From Sulfurimonas sp. SAG-AH-194-C20 (GTDB lineage Bacteria > Campylobacterota > Campylobacteria > Campylobacterales > Sulfurimonadaceae), in the NCBI RefSeq assembly GCF_029215975.1, contig NZ_JAEMVD010000006.1, positions 1-50,380 on the forward strand: a stretch of 50,380 bases of DNA. The letters run 5' to 3'. A model generated the notes under the pieces. The model was not told the DNA's origin. It searched no databases and saw only the letters and a list, made by a program, of their open reading frames with translations. Numbering within the stretch: position 1 is the stretch's first letter; every line of letters starts with the position of its first letter. The translations under genes were made by a program, and so were the position numbers. This document shows positions 26,890 to 36,081 of this stretch, piece by piece.

Positions 26890-27492
26890 ATGTATAAGTT
26901 TCATTCACTCTTTTTAGTGCTTCTTTTAAGTCTAGGTTTTCTTTCATGTAGTGCGGAATCTACACAGGTAGATAAGCAAACTTCGACCCTTATAGATAAA
27001 GCGACAACAACTAACCCTATAATAATTTTACAGACAACAAAAGGTGACTTAGAAATTGAACTTTTCCAAAAAGTTGCTCCTTTAGCAGTTGAAAATTTTA
27101 TGATTCATATCAAAAATGGCTACTATGATGGCATCGCTTTTCATCGAATTATCAAAGACTTTATGATTCAAGGTGGTGACCCAACTGAGAGCGGTGCTGG
27201 TGGAGAATCTATCTGGCACAAAGACTTTGAAGATGAGTTTGTTGATAAAACATTTAACAAAGCAGGTATATTAGCGATGGCAAACCGTGGTCCAAAAACA
27301 AATGGTAGCCAGTTTTTCATAACAACAGCTCCAACACCATGGCTCAATGGGCATCACACTATTTTTGGACAGATAACACCAGAATCGTTTGTAACACTCG
27401 AAAAACTCAATAACATTTCAACTCAAAGAGGTGATAAACCTACATCAAGAGTTGAAATAATCAAAGCAACTATAAAAAGCGAAGGGAAATAA
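26890..27492 (+). CDS. Cyclophilin-type peptidyl-prolyl isomerase, predicted lipoprotein
   Basis: The product catalyses proline isomerisation, probably in the periplasm. The signal segment ends in LGFLSC, a lipobox. The cyclophilin core follows: HRIIKDFMIQGGDPT, NGSQFFITTAPTPWLNGHHTIFGQ and a C-terminal strand. The active-site arginine lies in FHRIIKDF. I place the start at ATG 26890 because the GAGG sequence is spaced nine bases from it; ATG 26881 would sit on the ribosome site. The gene overlaps the pit gene at the stop/start (TAATG). Confidence 0.92.
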   Translation: MYKFHSLFLVLLLSLGFLSCSAESTQVDKQTSTLIDKATTTNPIIILQTTKGDLEIELFQKVAPLAVENFMIHIKNGYYDGIAFHRIIKDFMIQGGDPTESGAGGESIWHKDFEDEFVDKTFNKAGILAMANRGPKTNGSQFFITTAPTPWLNGHHTIFGQITPESFVTLEKLNNISTQRGDKPTSRVEIIKATIKSEGK

Positions 27493-29135
27493 TGGAAATT
27501 CAAACAATGCAAAAACTTCAAGAAGAAGCTTTAAAGAAGAGCGGTACTGATTTTACACGCTTAGGTTTCGCACTATTTTTTATGATAGGTGTTCTTACTT
27601 TTAGTTTTTTAAGTAATGGAGGAATCCCTAATAATATGTTCTTAGCAGTAGCAGCACTTATCGGTGCTTATATGGCTATGAATATCGGAGCAAACGATGT
27701 AGCAAACAATGTAGGTCCAGCAGTTGGATCTAAAGCTATGACTATGACAATGGCAATTATGATTGCTGCTGTATTTGAAGCAGCAGGTGCTCTTATCGCT
27801 GGTGGAGAAGTTGTTAAAACTATTAAAAAAGGCATTATTGACATCTCTGCCTTTGGTGGTAATGCTGATCCTTTTATCTGGGCTATGATGGCAGCACTCT
27901 TAGCAGCTGCACTTTGGCTAAACTTCGCGACGATGATGCGTGCTCCAGTATCTACAACACACTCAATCGTTGGTGGTGTTATGGGTGCAGGAATCGCTGC
28001 TGCTGGTTTTAGCATAGTTGATTGGGGGACAATGGCCAAGATTGCAGCGTCATGGGTAATCTCACCTGTTCTTGGTGGTGTAATCGCTGCTGCATTTCTT
28101 TACTCCATTAAAAAGTCTATCGTTTTTCAAGATGACAAGGTCGCTGCAGCAAAAAAATGGGTTCCTGTTTTTGTCTCTATCATGTCATGGGCTTTTGTAA
28201 CATACCTTACACTCAAAGGTCTTAAAAAGATATGGCCACAGATAGTTGAGATACTTAACTACTTGCCACTTGTTAGTATTGAAATGAGTCAAAAACCTTC
28301 TTTACTGACTGCTCTAGTTATGGGTGGAGTAGTTGCTTTAATTGTTTACATATCGGTTAAAATAAAGTTAACATCTAACACAACAGCAATCGAAAACTCA
28401 AAAGCCTCAGTTAATGCTCTTTTTACTATTCCTTTAGTCTTTGCAGCAGCTCTTTTAAGTTTTGCTCACGGTGCAAATGATGTTGCAAATGCAATTGGTC
28501 CCTTAGCCGCTATAAACGATGCTGTTGTAAATGGTGGTATCTCTAGTAAAGCAAGTATCCCTTTATGGGTTATGGGTGTTGGTGCTTTGGGTATCGCTCT
28601 TGGTCTTGCTCTTTATGGACCTAAACTTATCAAAACAGTAGGTACAGAAATAACAGAACTTGATCAAATAAGAGCTTTTTCTATCGCAATGGCTGCTTCT
28701 ATTACAGTTATTATCGCTTCACAACTTGGCCTTCCCGTTAGTTCAACTCACATCGCCATTGGTGGAGTTTTTGGTGTTGGGTTTTTAAGAGAGTATATGC
28801 ATTTAAGTGATACAAACTCTATTGAAGAAGACAAAAGCATTATAAAAGATGAAAAGTCAAATCTTCATGCATACAAAGCTGAACTTACTACACTAGAGAA
28901 AAAAGATGATAAAAGTACTTCACAATACGAAAGAGTAGTTGAACTTTACAAGTTAATCGCAGATGAAGAAAAAATCATCAAGTCAACTAAAAAACATATA
29001 AAACAGACTAAAAAAGTAGAGTATGTCAAACGTGATGCTGTAAAGAAAATAATCGCAGCATGGCTAATCACAGTTCCTGCAGCTGCTACCTTAGCTGGAT
29101 TATTATTCTTTATGATTAAAGGTATTATGCTTTAA
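27492..29135 (+). CDS. pit: PiT-family inorganic phosphate permease
   Basis: The 547-residue inner-membrane protein belongs to the phosphate transporter PiT family, a proton- or sodium-coupled low-affinity phosphate carrier. Both internal repeats carry the family signature: GANDVANNVGPAVG (about 62-75) and GANDVANAIGPLAA. There are about ten hydrophobic segments. A cytoplasmic loop of about 75 charged residues (around 440-515) separates the last two segments. It starts one base inside the stop of the cyclophilin gene. Metal phosphate uptake is possible but cannot be judged here. Confidence 0.93.
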   Translation: MEIQTMQKLQEEALKKSGTDFTRLGFALFFMIGVLTFSFLSNGGIPNNMFLAVAALIGAYMAMNIGANDVANNVGPAVGSKAMTMTMAIMIAAVFEAAGALIAGGEVVKTIKKGIIDISAFGGNADPFIWAMMAALLAAALWLNFATMMRAPVSTTHSIVGGVMGAGIAAAGFSIVDWGTMAKIAASWVISPVLGGVIAAAFLYSIKKSIVFQDDKVAAAKKWVPVFVSIMSWAFVTYLTLKGLKKIWPQIVEILNYLPLVSIEMSQKPSLLTALVMGGVVALIVYISVKIKLTSNTTAIENSKASVNALFTIPLVFAAALLSFAHGANDVANAIGPLAAINDAVVNGGISSKASIPLWVMGVGALGIALGLALYGPKLIKTVGTEITELDQIRAFSIAMAASITVIIASQLGLPVSSTHIAIGGVFGVGFLREYMHLSDTNSIEEDKSIIKDEKSNLHAYKAELTTLEKKDDKSTSQYERVVELYKLIADEEKIIKSTKKHIKQTKKVEYVKRDAVKKIIAAWLITVPAAATLAGLLFFMIKGIML

Positions 29136-29136
29136 C

Positions 29137-30282
29137 TCAAACTCTATTTAGAGCCTCTTGAATCATAATAGCTTGGGAGTGCTCTTTTACATCATGTACG
29201 CGAAGCACAGAAGCACCATTATTAAGTGCTTCAATATGCAGTGCTAATGTTCCGGCTAACCTATCTTTTACTTCAACATTATTATCTACTTTAGCAATCA
29301 TAGATTTTCTAGACGCACCAACTAAGAGAGGTTTTCCTAAACTCATAAAATGTTCCAAATGCTTTATTAGCATTAAGTTATCGTCTAAAGTTTTTCCAAA
29401 ACCGATGCCTACATCTAATATAATATTTTGTATGCCATAAGACTCTGCTTTTTTCACTCTCTCTTGAAAAAATGTATATACATCATCTAATATATTTGTA
29501 TATTCTGGTTTGTTTTGCATGGTCTGAGGTGTACCTTGCATGTGCATGATTACAACAGTTGCATTATGCTTAGCACAAAGTTTACAAAGCTCATCGTTAG
29601 CTAAACCTGTTATATCGTTGAGTATTTTAAACCCTGCGTTTAATGCATACTCAACAACTTCTGGCTCATAACTATCTATGCTAAAATCAACCTGTTTATA
29701 AAGTTTTTTCTCTTGTATCAAGTCTATAATAACTCTAACCCTAGAGAGTTCTTCTTCAACACTTACTTTTTTTGCATTCGGTGCGGAAGAAACACCACCT
29801 ACATCAATTATGCTAGCACCCTCTTCAATCATAGACTCTATTTTTGTTAGTGCTTCTTGTGTATTAAAACGGCTATCGGCATAAAAACTATCATCATTGG
29901 CATTTATAACACCCATTATCTGCACCGTTTTAGGTCTTTTAGCAGAGACTATCTCTTTTAACTTAAGTGCTAACTCTTTTAAACCAAAAGGCTGTGCCAA
30001 CTCTTTTCGTGAGAGTGTTTTTAGTTGTGAAGTTGTTGCGATGAGAAGACACTCTACAGTAGGAGTCTTTGCCAGAACTGTCCCACGGGGCACAGCTAAG
30101 TCAGCACCGATGGAGAGTGCATCTTGTTTTAAGATGTTTGCACCACCAACATTAAGTTCTTGAATTTTTATGATGTGAGTTTTAGCTTTAGCACTTAAAA
30201 TGTTGACACCACCAGAGTCTACATTTATATCTTTTAAATACTTTTTTATGTCTATAGTATTACTTAAGTGCTCAACTATCAT
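29137..30282 (-). CDS. folP: Dihydropteroate synthase with divergent active-site loops
   Basis: FolP joins para-aminobenzoate to dihydropterin pyrophosphate in folate synthesis. At 381 residues it is long because of an N-terminal extension of about 115 residues. In the DHPS core, DVGIGFGKT and GASRKSMI are normal, but loop 1 reads INANDDSFY (126-134) where NxTPDSF is usual, and loop 2 reads GGVSSAPNA (162-170) where GGESTRPGA is usual, so the sulfonamide-contact Arg is Ala. The gene overlaps the holB stop by one base. Such short-holB, hobA, lysC neighbours are the Helicobacter and Campylobacter arrangement. Confidence 0.93.
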   Translation of the reverse strand: MIVEHLSNTIDIKKYLKDINVDSGGVNILSAKAKTHIIKIQELNVGGANILKQDALSIGADLAVPRGTVLAKTPTVECLLIATTSQLKTLSRKELAQPFGLKELALKLKEIVSAKRPKTVQIMGVINANDDSFYADSRFNTQEALTKIESMIEEGASIIDVGGVSSAPNAKKVSVEEELSRVRVIIDLIQEKKLYKQVDFSIDSYEPEVVEYALNAGFKILNDITGLANDELCKLCAKHNATVVIMHMQGTPQTMQNKPEYTNILDDVYTFFQERVKKAESYGIQNIILDVGIGFGKTLDDNLMLIKHLEHFMSLGKPLLVGASRKSMIAKVDNNVEVKDRLAGTLALHIEALNNGASVLRVHDVKEHSQAIMIQEALNRV

Positions 30283-30902
30283 TACTTCTCTCTTGCAAAA
30301 CTCATCAGTAGCATCGCTAAAACACTCTGAGGTCGTGAGTTAAGACTTAGGAGTCTATATGCCATGTCAAAATTGTCTAACTGCAAAGGTGATAGGATAA
30401 GCATATCAACAACAGTTGCTCTATGAAAAAGTGCTTGGACTAACTCTTTTGCATCTTCTTTTTTTACCCGTGAATGCTCTTTTAAAAAACTAAAAACATC
30501 TTTGTAATCAAGTCTTGCTAAGTTTAATTCCAGCTCATGAACTACATGGTGGTTGTTTATTTTTAGTATTGGAAGGCGTGAACGAACAGTTCTTAAAAGA
30601 TTTGATTTTGTTGGGCTTATGATAATAAATTCTATATTTTTTGGTGGTTCTTCAAGTAGTTTAAGAAGAGAGTTTTGTGCAACATCGGAGAGGTCGCTTG
30701 AACCTATAATGATGTACTTTGTAGTAGACTCACTAATGTAAGACTCTGCTAAAACAGCTTTTGCATGTTCTAGCTTAAATACCTCACCAATCACAACGAA
30801 CTTCACAACACGAAAAGGTTTTAACTCCCCTTCTAGTCGCGTAACTTCTGACTCTATATCATCAGAGATGACAATATGACCCTTTATGTTAAGAGCTTGC
30901 AT
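30282..30902 (-). CDS. holB: DNA polymerase III delta-prime subunit, short form
   Basis: This is a clamp-loader subunit of the replicative polymerase. The 206-residue protein matches the short HolB of Campylobacterota: it keeps the SLLKLLEEPPKNIEFIIIS region and a VRSRLP segment in the SRC-like position, but has no Walker A sequence, as in other delta-prime subunits, which are ATPase-inactive. Its start overlaps the hobA end by 14 bases and its stop overlaps folP by one base, so the three genes are tightly coupled. Confidence 0.88.
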   Translation of the reverse strand: MQALNIKGHIVISDDIESEVTRLEGELKPFRVVKFVVIGEVFKLEHAKAVLAESYISESTTKYIIIGSSDLSDVAQNSLLKLLEEPPKNIEFIIISPTKSNLLRTVRSRLPILKINNHHVVHELELNLARLDYKDVFSFLKEHSRVKKEDAKELVQALFHRATVVDMLILSPLQLDNFDMAYRLLSLNSRPQSVLAMLLMSFAREK

Positions 30903-31452
30903 CTACCTCTCCAAACATACTTGCGTTTAGTGATGCATCAAAAAGACGATAGAGTTGGAGTAGTTTTATGTCTAGGTCTTTATCATAAGACTTTAGAGTA
31001 AAAGCATTGTTAAAATCTTCATCAAACATCCAGTAGTAACTGTTATCTTTTCTTTTTGCTATATCACAGCGTTTGTCATTACCCTTGCCTATGTACCAAA
31101 AGAAACAACCCTCTTTATAAGAAAGGGAAATCATGTCATCAACTATATCTATCATCTCCCCACCATTTACACTGTTATAGTGAACACAGATGTTATCTAT
31201 ACTTACTATAGGGATAAGTGGGCGTTCTAACTGAGGGGTATTAAGAGAAGATAAAATATATGTCTCAAGCCATTTATGTTTTTCATCAGTGATAAGAATA
31301 ATAGTCTTACCTTGAAGAACCTGTTCTAATGCATAAGCAGTTGTTTTAGACCATTCAAACCGCTGTTCTTCGAGCCATGAGAGACTAGTACCTTCTTCTC
31401 GAATCGCGTCTAAAGTCCACTGAGCAAAATCAGGTGCATAAGAACTAGACAT
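30889..31452 (-). CDS. hobA: HobA, DnaA-associating replication factor
   Basis: HobA is a Campylobacterota-specific protein that binds DnaA and promotes its assembly at the origin; it is structurally related to DiaA. The 187-residue length is normal. Position is strong support: in Helicobacter pylori the genes lysC, hobA, holB and folP run consecutively (HP1229-HP1232), and here the same order is kept on the minus strand. The sequence is otherwise not rich in recognisable motifs. The lysC stop is four bases upstream. Confidence 0.85.
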   Translation of the reverse strand: MSSSYAPDFAQWTLDAIREEGTSLSWLEEQRFEWSKTTAYALEQVLQGKTIILITDEKHKWLETYILSSLNTPQLERPLIPIVSIDNICVHYNSVNGGEMIDIVDDMISLSYKEGCFFWYIGKGNDKRCDIAKRKDNSYYWMFDEDFNNAFTLKSYDKDLDIKLLQLYRLFDASLNASMFGEVDASS

Positions 31453-31456
31453 TAGC

Positions 31457-32668
31457 TTACTTATCTAACTCATAGGCATCGTGTAGTCCACGAACTGCGA
31501 GTTCTGCATACTTCTCATCTATAACCATAGAAATTTTTATCTCAGAAGTTGAAATCATATTAATGTTGATGTTATTATCTGCCATCGTTGAGAAAGCTTT
31601 CGCTGCAACACCTGTATGACTTCTCATACCAACACCAACAACAGATACTTTACAAATATCTTCATTATAAGAGTCAGCCTGAATCTCACCATTTTTTACA
31701 AATGTATCAACTATTGACTTAGCATCAAAAAGATCATTTACAGGAACCGTAAAGTCAATGTTTGTAGCACCATCATGTGCCTTGTTTTGGATAATCATAT
31801 CAACATTTACTTCAGATACTGCAAGGCGGTTAAAGATGTCAGAAGCTATTCCTGGTCTATCTTTTACACCCATAAGTGAGATACGTGCTTGGTTTCTGTC
31901 TAATGCTATTCCGCTTACTAATGGTGCTTCCATAATGTTTTCCTCTTTTGTTATTAGTGTACCCTCTTCATTTGAAAAGCTTGTACGTGTTACTAAGTTT
32001 ACATTTAATTTTTTTGCCATTTCTACTGAACGATTTTGAAGCACTTTCGCACCCAGAGATGCAAGTTCTAACATCTCATCATAAGAAATCTTATCAAGTT
32101 TTTTCGCTTTTGGCTCAATACGTGGATCAGTAGTATAAATACCACTCACATCAGTATATATCTCACAAAGGTCAGCTTTTAATGCACCGGCTATAGCTAC
32201 AGCTGAAAGGTCACTTCCACCACGACCAAGTGTTGTTACATCTCCAGACTCATTTACACCTTGAAAACCAGCAACTACGATGATTTTACCGCTCTTTATC
32301 GCTTCAAACATCACATCTGTTTCTATACGCTCTATTCGAGCTTTGGTATGGTGCACATCTGTTACAATTCCAGCTTTACGCCCAGTCATTGCCGTTGCCT
32401 CATGTCCCATCTCTTGAAGTGCTATGGCAAGAAGTGAAGCCGTAACTCTCTCACCAGCACTCAAAAGCATATCCATCTCAGCAGCTGCTGGGTGCGAAGA
32501 AAAATGTTCTGCATACCCAACAAGCTTATTTGTCTCTCCACTCATTGCAGAAACTACAACTACTACATCATTACCGTCTTTAACAGTAGCACTCACACGA
32601 TTAGCTACATTTTGTATGCGGTCTAAATCACCAACACTCGTTCCACCAAATTTTTGAACTATTAACAT
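31457..32668 (-). CDS. lysC: Aspartate kinase
   Basis: LysC phosphorylates aspartate, the first step to lysine, diaminopimelate, methionine and threonine. The 403-residue protein has the FGGTSVG kinase signature at the N-terminus, the TLGRGGSDLSA segment and two C-terminal ACT domains (near GVKDRPGIASDIF and VVGVGMRSHTGVAAKAF), which give feedback control by amino acids. No leader regulation is visible; rppH lies immediately upstream with no gap. Confidence 0.97.
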   Translation of the reverse strand: MLIVQKFGGTSVGDLDRIQNVANRVSATVKDGNDVVVVVSAMSGETNKLVGYAEHFSSHPAAAEMDMLLSAGERVTASLLAIALQEMGHEATAMTGRKAGIVTDVHHTKARIERIETDVMFEAIKSGKIIVVAGFQGVNESGDVTTLGRGGSDLSAVAIAGALKADLCEIYTDVSGIYTTDPRIEPKAKKLDKISYDEMLELASLGAKVLQNRSVEMAKKLNVNLVTRTSFSNEEGTLITKEENIMEAPLVSGIALDRNQARISLMGVKDRPGIASDIFNRLAVSEVNVDMIIQNKAHDGATNIDFTVPVNDLFDAKSIVDTFVKNGEIQADSYNEDICKVSVVGVGMRSHTGVAAKAFSTMADNNININMISTSEIKISMVIDEKYAELAVRGLHDAYELDK

Positions 32669-33139
32669 TTACAACAGCCCCTCATCTTTAAAATAATTTA
32701 TCACTTGCTCATATACAGATTTTTTAAAATGTGCTGTATGATTTAAAATTTCTTCTGCGCTCACAAACTTATGTGCACAAAACTCTGGATGCTCAGTCTC
32801 TAAGTTTATCTTTGCATCTTTAGAAAGTTTCATTAGAAAGTATCTCTGTGTTTGCCCCTTGTATGGCTTCATCTTTTTCGCAATTCTACTTGGAAAATCA
32901 TAAGAAATCCACTCAGGGTACTCTGCAATTATCTCAGCATCTTTTGTCCCTATCTCTTCTTCCATTTCACGAAAAAGAGCTTCTTGAACCTCTTCACCCT
33001 TGTCAATTCCACCTTGAGGGAACTGCCAGACATCAGTTAAATCACTACGCTCTGCGATGAAGATTTCTTTTTGCTCTGGATAGTTGCTTGAAACGATAAT
33101 CATCGCCACATTTGGACGATACTCATTTTTTATACTCAT
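32669..33139 (-). CDS. rppH: RNA pyrophosphohydrolase
   Basis: RppH removes pyrophosphate from 5' ends of mRNA and so begins RNase-dependent decay. The 156-residue protein has the Nudix box GGIDKGEEVQEALFREMEEEIG. The start is set at ATG 33139, which follows AGGT seven bases upstream; the longer in-frame start at 33175 would place a basic, low-complexity stretch before the conserved YRPNVAMI. lysC follows without a gap. Confidence 0.92.
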   Translation of the reverse strand: MSIKNEYRPNVAMIIVSSNYPEQKEIFIAERSDLTDVWQFPQGGIDKGEEVQEALFREMEEEIGTKDAEIIAEYPEWISYDFPSRIAKKMKPYKGQTQRYFLMKLSKDAKINLETEHPEFCAHKFVSAEEILNHTAHFKKSVYEQVINYFKDEGLL

Positions 33140-33154
33140 ATATGAACCTGTATT

Positions 33155-33173
33155 ATAATTATCGCGATTATAC
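33155..33173 (-). promoter_or_regulatory. Promoter region of rppH-lysC
   Basis: Two TATAAT-like boxes on the minus strand flank a perfect ATCGCGAT palindrome (33161-33168) just upstream of rppH. The nearer box would give a very short leader carrying the AGGT ribosome site. The palindrome could be a binding site. Confidence 0.4.
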
Positions 33174-33213
33174 AAAAATAGTGATTAAAGTAAGATAACT
33201 TCTATATTTTTGG

Positions 33214-33219
33214 TACAAT
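33214..33219 (+). promoter_or_regulatory. -10 box of the DUF2628-like gene
   Basis: TGGTACAAT is an extended -10 box; with a leader of about 15 bases it runs into AAAAAGGAAACACT, a good ribosome site for ATG 33238. Confidence 0.5.
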
Positions 33220-33237
33220 AAATAAAAAGGAAACACT

Positions 33238-33720
33238 ATGATTCAAGAGGAAAACAGAGAATATCATGAGAGAATGATTGAAGCTTTTATTAACAAGCCT
33301 GAAGTTACACTCTGGTACCAAATGGCTTTTTCTAAGTTCAACATAAATGGTGTGGATAACCTGACATGGAACTGGTCTTGGTGGGCTTTTGGTGGAAGTT
33401 TTTTGTTTTTACTTTATCGTAAGGCATACATAGCTGCATTTGCTCTTTTTTTCTTGTCAATGACTTTAGGCATGATACCTTTTGTAAGTCTTATTTTTAT
33501 GATTCTTTCAGGTGGATATTCTACATACTTTGTCTATAAAGTTTATAGAACTAAGTTGCAAGAGGTTGAAGAAGCCATAGAAGATGTACAAACAAGAGTA
33601 GAGACTATGCGAGAGCTTGGTGGATATAACCAGTGGGTTGTTTGGGTCTATGCTGTTTTCATAAGTTTTGTATTTGCAGGTATCTTTTTAACAATTATTC
33701 CATTTTTAAGTGCCTCATAA
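33238..33720 (+). CDS. DUF2628-like membrane protein
   Basis: The 160-residue protein resembles DUF2628 inner-membrane proteins: a hydrophilic N-terminus, the WNWSWWAFGGSFLFLLYRK motif at about 43-61, two closely spaced hydrophobic helices, a charged segment and a C-terminal hydrophobic helix. Function is unknown. It has its own promoter, and hemW starts 23 bases after its stop. Confidence 0.75.
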   Translation: MIQEENREYHERMIEAFINKPEVTLWYQMAFSKFNINGVDNLTWNWSWWAFGGSFLFLLYRKAYIAAFALFFLSMTLGMIPFVSLIFMILSGGYSTYFVYKVYRTKLQEVEEAIEDVQTRVETMRELGGYNQWVVWVYAVFISFVFAGIFLTIIPFLSAS

Positions 33721-33730
33721 ATTAATTCGT

Positions 33731-33736
33731 TATACT
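33731..33736 (+). promoter_or_regulatory. Probable -10 box of hemW (leaderless arrangement)
   Basis: TATACT ends seven bases before ATG 33744, and no Shine-Dalgarno sequence separates them. It lies in the 23-base gap after the preceding gene. Confidence 0.35.
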
Positions 33737-33743
33737 TCGCTTA

Positions 33744-34799
33744 ATGTTATTATATATTCACATACCATTTTGCGATTCTAAATGCTCTTACTGTGCGTTT
33801 AACTCTTATGTCGATAAGTTTCATCTCAAAGAGCAGTATATGTCTGCACTTTTCATTCAACTTAAACATGAACTCCTGCGTTTTAATGCACAAAAAAAAT
33901 CTATTGAGACTATTTTTATAGGTGGAGGAACTCCTTCTACTGTTGCACCTGAACTTTATACAGAGATATTTGAGTACATACAACCTTATCTCAAAGAAAA
34001 CATAGAAATTACAAGTGAAGCAAACCCTAATAGTGCTACTTATGAATGGCTTGAGGGAATGTATAGTCTTGGTGTAAATCGTATCAGTTTTGGGGTGCAA
34101 AGTTTTGATGAGAAAAAGCTCAAAGTTCTTAACCGTGCACACTCTCCACAAATGGCCAAAGATGCCATAAACAATGCAAAAAAGATAGGCTTTAAAAACC
34201 TCTCTCTTGATTTAATTTATGCAACATTAGGCGATACAAAAGAACTCATCCAAAATGATATAGACACTGCGTTTTCCCTCCCCATAAACCACATAAGTGC
34301 CTATGCTTTAACTATCGAAGAGGGTACTGCGTTTGAACATAAACCACAAATGAGCTCTGAACAACTAGAGATAACATCTTGGATATTTAAGAGCATCATT
34401 GAAAAAGGGCTTCCTCAGTATGAGATAAGCAACTTTGGAAAGTACCAATCTTCTCATAACCTTGGTTATTGGAAATATAAAGACTATATGGGAGTTGGTG
34501 CGGGTGCAGTTGGTAAACTAGACCTTAAACGTTTCTATCCAAATCCAGATATAGAAGAATATATAGAGAACTCTTGTATTATAAGAGAAGAGTCTTTAAC
34601 TTCAGAAGATAAAAAGATAGAACAATTTTTTCTTGGTATGCGTTCATGTGTTGGTATTCATGCAGACCTATTTAGTTTAAATGAGAGGAAACAGGCTAAT
34701 ATACTGGTAGAAGAGAATAAACTAGACCTAAAAGCAAATATATTTTATAACAAAGATTACCTTTTAGCAGATGAAATAACTCTGTTTTTAACTTCATAA
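33744..34799 (+). CDS. hemW: Radical SAM HemW, heme chaperone
   Basis: HemW is a heme-handling radical SAM protein related to coproporphyrinogen oxidase HemN. The 351 residues hold the cluster motif CDSKCSYC (CxxxCxxC) at about 10-17, FIGGGTPS near 55 and the SFGVQSF segment. HemN-type proteins carry an extra Cys after the cluster (CxxxCxxCxC); here the residue is absent (CAF), as in HemW. A TATACT box seven bases before the start suggests a leaderless message. tatB follows by 58 bases. Confidence 0.92.
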   Translation: MLLYIHIPFCDSKCSYCAFNSYVDKFHLKEQYMSALFIQLKHELLRFNAQKKSIETIFIGGGTPSTVAPELYTEIFEYIQPYLKENIEITSEANPNSATYEWLEGMYSLGVNRISFGVQSFDEKKLKVLNRAHSPQMAKDAINNAKKIGFKNLSLDLIYATLGDTKELIQNDIDTAFSLPINHISAYALTIEEGTAFEHKPQMSSEQLEITSWIFKSIIEKGLPQYEISNFGKYQSSHNLGYWKYKDYMGVGAGAVGKLDLKRFYPNPDIEEYIENSCIIREESLTSEDKKIEQFFLGMRSCVGIHADLFSLNERKQANILVEENKLDLKANIFYNKDYLLADEITLFLTS

Positions 34800-34857
34800 C
34801 CACACTTTAATCATACTTTCGCTAAAATCTCAAGAATAAAATAACTAAAGGTTTCAT

Positions 34858-35265
34858 ATGTTTGGTATGGGTTTCACCGAAATACTTATAATAGCGGTAA
34901 TAGCTATACTCTTTTTAGGTCCAGATAAGCTCCCTTCTGCAATGGTAGATATCGCTAAATTTTTTAGAACTGCTAAAAATGCCATAGGAAGTGTTAAAGA
35001 TACTCTTGAAGAAGAGATGAATGTAAGTGACATTAAAAAAGAGGCATTGGCATATAAAACACAACTTGATAATGCTAGCTCAAAACTAAGTAAAGTCACA
35101 GATGTAAAAGCACAGATTGGCTCACAGATAAAATCTGTCTTAGATGATGACTCAACTCAAGTACAAGAAGAGACAATTCAGGTAGAGCAAAATGCAGCTC
35201 CTAAAGAGTCTCAAGAAGTAACCTTTAAAAAGAAACCTAAAAAAGAAGAAAACATAGATGTTTGA
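34858..35265 (+). CDS. tatB: Sec-independent translocase subunit TatB
   Basis: TatB is a receptor subunit of the twin-arginine translocase for folded proteins. The 135 residues show the family opening MFGMGFTEILIIAVIAILFLGPDKLP, an amphipathic helix and a charged C-terminal tail. It has an AAAGG ribosome site. tatC overlaps its end by eight bases and queA follows, the order seen in Helicobacter (tatB-tatC-queA). A tatA gene is not in this window. Confidence 0.95.
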   Translation: MFGMGFTEILIIAVIAILFLGPDKLPSAMVDIAKFFRTAKNAIGSVKDTLEEEMNVSDIKKEALAYKTQLDNASSKLSKVTDVKAQIGSQIKSVLDDDSTQVQEETIQVEQNAAPKESQEVTFKKKPKKEENIDV

Positions 35266-36055
35266 TGAACTCCGCCCTCACCTCGTAGAACTAAGAAAAA
35301 GACTTGCTATCTCAGCCGGAAGCCTAATCGTTATGTTTTTTGTGATGTTTTATTTTCATGAACCTATACTTAACTGGATGGTAGAACCTCTTAACATTGC
35401 ACTTATTGAAGTGGGTAAAAAGTCTGTTCATGCAGCAGACGGGATGATCACTACTTCGCAAGTCGGTGGTGCATTTTTTGTAGCACTAAAGGTTGCATTC
35501 TTCGCAGCGATAATGGGTGCACTACCTATCATACTTTCACAAATATGGATGTTTATAGCGCCAGGGCTTTATGCAAATGAAAAGAAGATGATTATTCCTT
35601 TTGTAGTTGGGGGAACTGTTATGTTTGCAAGTGGTGTTTTGTTTGCCTACTATGTCGTAACTCCTTTTGGATTTGATTTTCTCATTACTTTTGGTAGTTT
35701 TAAATTTACTCCTCTGATAAATATCGAAGATTATGTCGGCTTTTTTACCAAAATTATGTTTGGTTTTGGTTTGGCATTTCAACTTCCTGTATTTGCTTAC
35801 TTTTTAGCACTTTTAGGGCTTATTAACGACAAACAGATGATAGCATTTTTCAAATATGCCATCGTTATTATCTTTATAGTTGCAGCACTTCTCACACCTC
35901 CCGATGTGCTTACTCAACTACTTATGGCTGGTCCACTAATCATTCTGTATGGTGTTTCTATCCTTATAGTGAGAATGGTAAATCCTGCCGAGAATGAAGA
36001 CGAAGATGATGATGAAGAGATAAATACTCAAGATAAACTCGAAGAATCAAAATAA
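35258..36055 (+). CDS. tatC: Sec-independent translocase subunit TatC
   Basis: The 265-residue protein is the multi-pass Tat core. The conserved N-terminal LRPHLVELRKRL, then six hydrophobic segments with FFVALKVAFFAA, are visible. The acidic C-terminal tail (ENEDEDDDEE) is longer than in many TatC proteins. Its start overlaps tatB by eight bases, and queA begins 26 bases after its stop. Confidence 0.97.
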   Translation: MFDELRPHLVELRKRLAISAGSLIVMFFVMFYFHEPILNWMVEPLNIALIEVGKKSVHAADGMITTSQVGGAFFVALKVAFFAAIMGALPIILSQIWMFIAPGLYANEKKMIIPFVVGGTVMFASGVLFAYYVVTPFGFDFLITFGSFKFTPLINIEDYVGFFTKIMFGFGLAFQLPVFAYFLALLGLINDKQMIAFFKYAIVIIFIVAALLTPPDVLTQLLMAGPLIILYGVSILIVRMVNPAENEDEDDDEEINTQDKLEESK

Positions 36056-36081
36056 AAAGCTTTAAAAGTTTAAATAAAACA

